Part shown: positions 6,940 through 8,678 of the stretch, one piece after another
Layout: each line of letters begins with the position of its first letter
Numbering within the stretch: the first letter of the stretch is position 1
Source: Pseudomonadales bacterium
Lineage (GTDB): Bacteria > Pseudomonadota > Gammaproteobacteria > Pseudomonadales > IMCC2047
Assembly (NCBI GenBank): GCA_021736745.1
Contig: JAIPFG010000118.1
Coordinates: 1-8,678 of the forward strand
Length of the DNA stretch: 8,678 nucleotides
Direction of reading: 5' to 3'
Notes under the pieces: generated by a model
Database searches by the model: none
What the model saw: the letters and a program-made list of their open reading frames with translations, nothing else
Told to the model about the DNA's origin: nothing
Program-made: the position numbers and the translations under genes

Positions 6940-7187
6940 TATCTCTCCTGCACAACCACCAAATAACCGGTATCATCCGCTTCATTTGGCTTGTTGATAA
7001 TTCTCTCAAAGCCAACTTTGGACCTCTTCTTTTCCCACAGTTTTTCTCCCTGGCCAATGTAAAACTTCCGATTTAGAATTTGGAATCGGGCGTAGCAGTA
7101 TAATGGTCCCGAGGCCATCCCCTCCGCCGACTTCGCAGCCGCGGCCTTTAATGAATTCAAAGACTGTAACTGCTGAAATGACTGCAT
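6939..7187 (-). CDS. Cassette C2, first gene: uncharacterised 82-aa protein
   Basis: A small protein of unknown function. The N-terminal 23 residues are Gln/Ala/Ser-rich. The rest (GPLYCYARFQIL... to ...GYLVVVQER) looks like a compact mostly-beta, basic domain. The stop overlaps the start of the membrane protein gene by one base, which supports this frame. The start is uncertain: the ATG at 7185-7187 lacks a good Shine-Dalgarno, while an in-frame ATG at residue 24 has GGAGGGG immediately before it, too close for normal spacing. A different frame starting at 7194 gives a plausible-looking 62-aa peptide for the first part, so a frameshift near the beginning is possible. Confidence 0.5.
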   Translation of the reverse strand: MQSFQQLQSLNSLKAAAAKSAEGMASGPLYCYARFQILNRKFYIGQGEKLWEKKRSKVGFERIINKPNEADDTGYLVVVQER

Positions 7188-7220
7188 CTATCATGTCTTT
7201 GGGACCAGATCGGAAATTCT

Positions 7221-7281
7221 GCTGCGGCTCACGGGGCCTGGAGCGCCAGCGGAAGGCTCCCGTGCAGCCGGCTTGTTATGC
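7221..7281 (-). other. attC-like site of cassette C1, missing a recognisable R' core
   Basis: R'' GCATAAC (7275-7281) carries the TAA stop of the hydrolase gene. After an AAGCC spacer, L'' GGCTGCACGGG (7259-7269) pairs with L' CCCGTGAGCC (7226-7235), leaving one extra G in L'', again the attC asymmetry. A GCAGC spacer follows, but where GTTRRRY should begin (7214-7220) the minus strand reads AGAATTT. The inner region has a further short stem (GGAGC/GCTCC). The site is therefore either damaged or fused to the next cassette. Confidence 0.6.
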
Positions 7282-7965
7282 GCCGAATAAAACATCGTAT
7301 GGCGTAGTGAAATAGAATTGATCACTTTCACTTACTTTATATTCACTTTTGTCTGTTAAATAATCCCAGAAAGTACCAAAAGTTGGGTCTTTACATAAAT
7401 CACCGGGAGAATAAGTATCCGATTGATATAATATTGCAGCACTTGGCAGAATGAAACCGACTGCAATAAAACAGTCACATACAAACTCTGAACAAAAATA
7501 TTGATGTTTTTCGACTTCTTGTTGATCTGTTTCATTTTCGAAGAAATCAGATAATTTTTGATAAGTATTTGTTTCGTGAAATTCTTTTCTATTTTTAAAA
7601 GTGAGAATTCCTTTGAAATTGTATTTAACTTCTCTCTCAACAACTTTATCTATAAATAATCTCAGTGCATTAACTCTGTTGTCAGATGCCCAAGCATCTG
7701 GTTGTCGTATAACTGCAACATGCTGGTATCTTGATACTAAATCAGAAATATTAACCTTTTCAACTTTGCCTTTCTTCATTCCATCTTTAGCTCTTGTCTC
7801 TACAGCAATATTGTCGCCATAAAAGATAGCGGCATGGCAATATTCGCTGTCAGTTACACTATGAATTAAATTTCCAACAAGATCTTTAGATGGATCGCAG
7901 TAGCACAATAGGACATCTCCGGGTTTTAATTCTGAAACATTTCTAAACTCATTATTTTGTTGCAT
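7276..7965 (-). CDS. Cassette C1: permuted papain-fold cysteine hydrolase (YiiX/YebB-like, NlpC/P60 superfamily)
   Basis: A 229-residue protein with the hallmarks of circularly permuted NlpC/P60-like enzymes. A GDVLLCY strand (16-22) comes first. Next is a catalytic His in CHAAIFYGD (H44) followed by the acidic residue of AVETR (E56). Further along, the catalytic Cys lies in YFCSEFVCDCF (C158). In permuted members the His precedes the Cys, as here. Members of this group act as amidases or hydrolases on cell-wall peptides, lipids or other acyl/amide substrates; the substrate cannot be read from the sequence. There is no signal peptide or membrane helix, so the protein is probably cytoplasmic. 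The start has AGGA about 8 bases upstream (TAGGATATTCAAATG). It is very AT-rich (13 of 60 G/C in one sampled line), in contrast to the neighbouring cassette. Confidence 0.82.
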   Translation of the reverse strand: MQQNNEFRNVSELKPGDVLLCYCDPSKDLVGNLIHSVTDSEYCHAAIFYGDNIAVETRAKDGMKKGKVEKVNISDLVSRYQHVAVIRQPDAWASDNRVNALRLFIDKVVEREVKYNFKGILTFKNRKEFHETNTYQKLSDFFENETDQQEVEKHQYFCSEFVCDCFIAVGFILPSAAILYQSDTYSPGDLCKDPTFGTFWDYLTDKSEYKVSESDQFYFTTPYDVLFGA

Positions 7966-7982
7966 TTGAATATCCTATAAGC

Positions 7983-7989
7983 GCATAAC
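7983..7989 (-). other. R' core site at the right boundary of cassette C1
   Basis: GTTATGC on the minus strand, 18 bases upstream of the hydrolase start. Its reverse complement is identical to the R'' of this cassette at 7275-7281, so this is the cassette's 5' junction. The bases just outside (GGGCC, then CACCC and CAGCT) look like the L' side of an attC or attI, but I find no matching L'' arm to the right. The partner site is therefore diverged or disrupted. Confidence 0.55.
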
Positions 7990-8007
7990 GGCCCGGGTGA
8001 GCTGAAA

Positions 8008-8045
8008 TCAGCCGCACTTTTTTTTGCGTCGGCTGAATTTTTTTT
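8008..8045 (+). terminator. Rho-independent terminator-like hairpin, plus-strand direction
   Basis: The stem TCAGCCG (8008-8014) pairs with CGGCTGA (8030-8036), with a 15-base T-rich loop, followed by AA and then eight Ts (8038-8045). The orientation serves plus-strand transcripts, although no plus-strand gene precedes it. On the minus strand the hairpin lacks a T-tract. It may have arrived with neighbouring DNA or limit antisense transcription. Confidence 0.4.
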
Positions 8046-8091
8046 GTTCGCTTTTTTCTATTTTTTTACTTTCTGACAACATTTATGCAGC

Positions 8092-8499
8092 TTAGCATTT
8101 TGATCTTCGTATTTCGTTTAGTATCTGGCCCAGTTGATGTTCATTCTGGAAATCCATTGTAGGGAGTATCGCTTGTAATAGGTCAATTACCTTGTTTAGC
8201 CATGAATCGCCTTCTGCTACAAGAATTTGATTTATGATTTGTTCATGAATTTTTATCCCCTTTAATAAAAACCGCTGCTGTTGGGAAATAAAATTCCACT
8301 TTTCCTTTATCCAATCGAAAGCGTACTTTGCGACTACTCTGATATTATTGGTCTTTGATGCGACTTGGATCGCCTTTAATGCCAGTTCGAAAATTTGCGA
8401 TGGAGCCAATGTGTCTTCCCGTTCAATTGCACGTATATGAGTGCCCAGAAGTGCTGCAAAAGAAGTATTGTAATCTACAGATGAACCATGCCCTTGCAT
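8092..8499 (-). CDS. Uncharacterised 135-aa helical reading frame, possibly the 3' part of a longer disrupted gene
   Basis: The product is predicted to be almost entirely helical and soluble (for example KYAFDWIKEKWNF and WLNKVIDLLQAI); I recognise no family. The annotated ATG (8497-8499) has only AAGGA about 13 bases upstream, a poor spacing. The same frame continues upstream past this ATG to a TGA at 8542-8544 and is then open again to the window edge, so this may be the tail of an interrupted gene. The region is AT-rich. About 100 bases of A/T-rich non-coding sequence separate its stop from cassette C1, and no attC was found there, so I do not count it as a cassette. Confidence 0.5.
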   Translation of the reverse strand: MQGHGSSVDYNTSFAALLGTHIRAIEREDTLAPSQIFELALKAIQVASKTNNIRVVAKYAFDWIKEKWNFISQQQRFLLKGIKIHEQIINQILVAEGDSWLNKVIDLLQAILPTMDFQNEHQLGQILNEIRRSKC

Positions 8500-8541
8500 A
8501 GATTTTAAAAAGTCCTTTCGAAGTTTGAAGAAATGATCTTC

Positions 8542-8678
8542 TCAAGTTTCGCACCCCTGAAATGGTGTGAATCCAGACAGGGCTTGCTCTAAAGTGTCAA
8601 GATAGGCCTGTAAATCTTCTTGAATATCGAAGAGGTCAAAGATTTTTGAAAAACTAACATGAAAAAGGCCACGGAAAA
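8542..8678 (-). pseudogene. Partial reading frame entering from the right edge, ending in a TGA in frame with the 135-aa ORF
   Basis: 44 codons are open from the window edge to TGA (8542-8544). The peptide looks protein-like (KIFDLFDIQEDLQAYLDTLE) and lies in exactly the same frame as the downstream ORF. The 14 sense codons between the TGA and the downstream ATG also read plausibly (EDHFFKLRKDFLKS). This suggests a single gene broken by a nonsense change, but two separate genes cannot be excluded because the 5' end is missing. Confidence 0.35.

Larger units (their letters stand above)
5068..7989 (-). mobile_element. Integron-type gene cassette array (four cassettes)
   Basis: Four minus-strand cassettes, right to left: C1 ~7988-7221 (papain-like hydrolase), C2 ~7220-6346 (82-aa and membrane proteins), C3 ~6344-5941 (coiled-coil/zinc ribbon), C4 ~5939-5075 (nuclease-like). 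Each is a compact unit with little spacing, ending in a ~60-base imperfect inverted repeat with R''-L''-L'-R' layout. R' cores are GTTATGC (7983-7989), GTTAGAT (6339-6345), GTTAGAA (5934-5940) and GTTAAAC (5068-5074). For C1 and C4, R'' is the exact reverse complement of the core at the cassette's own 5' edge (GCATAAC and TTCTAAC), as expected if each cassette was once a circle. GC content differs strongly among cassettes. No intI, attI or array promoter is visible. All cassette genes point left, so an integrase, if present, would be expected to the right of the window. Confidence 0.8.

Noticed and set aside
8008..8036. The hairpin upstream of C1 as the arms of an attC
   Set aside because: The distance from the hairpin to the R' core (18 bases) is too long and no R'' lies at its outer side. 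The T-tract fits a terminator better.
8508..8544. Selenocysteine reading of the TGA at 8542-8544
   Set aside because: Only a weak GAAG/CTTC hairpin follows the TGA. It lacks the features of a bacterial SECIS element, and there is no redox motif around the position.
1..8678. CRISPR array, tRNA, rRNA, or phase-variable simple repeats in mod
   Set aside because: No regularly spaced repeats, clover-leaf or rRNA signatures, or tandem tetra/pentanucleotide tracts were seen on reading through.

Overview
This is bacterial accessory DNA. It combines a defence operon with an integron-type gene cassette array, and nearly every convincing gene is on the minus strand. The sequence alone does not identify the host. 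GC-rich flanks (about 60%) on the restriction-modification genes, next to AT-rich cassettes, suggest a proteobacterial or Desulfobacterota-like chromosome, but that is a weak inference.

Left part (1-4660): an operon read right to left. It begins with a promoter carrying a palindromic operator-like site (4581-4609). Next come a Phd/YefM-type antitoxin-like protein (4253-4549), a very large type III-style adenine methyltransferase Mod (732-4256), and the start of a helicase/restriction subunit Res (from 729, running off the left edge). The antitoxin stop overlaps the mod start (ATGA), and mod and res are 2 bases apart, so the three genes look translationally coupled. No toxin gene is present, so the antitoxin-like protein may serve as the operon's transcriptional regulator. 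The middle of mod (about 1380-3120), which encodes the catalytic motifs, is markedly AT-richer than both ends of the gene, as if the methyltransferase core had been exchanged.

Spacer (4662-5067): mostly non-coding or degenerate DNA, with one possible 61-residue Cys-rich zinc-ribbon ORF on the plus strand and an open remnant near 4924-5128.

Cassette array (5068-7989): four consecutive minus-strand cassettes, recognised from attC-type recombination sites at 5068-5130, 5934-5995, 6339-6401 and (damaged) 7221-7281, plus a cassette boundary core site at 7983-7989. Imperfect inverted arms, most with one extra base on one side, lie between R''- and R'-like core sites. In two cassettes the gene's stop codon lies inside the R'' core, and R'' matches the reverse complement of the core at that cassette's own 5' edge. 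Right to left, the cargo is: a permuted papain-like (YiiX/NlpC-P60 type) cysteine hydrolase; a two-gene cassette with an unknown 82-aa protein and a two-helix membrane protein; a coiled-coil/zinc-ribbon protein; and a 263-aa protein with a possible PD-(D/E)XK-like nuclease core. Base composition differs sharply between cassettes. No integrase gene is in the window. It could lie to the right, or this could be an integrase-less attC cluster.

Right end (8000-8678): a plus-strand terminator-like hairpin, then an AT-rich minus-strand reading frame of unknown function that is split by an in-frame TGA and runs off the window.
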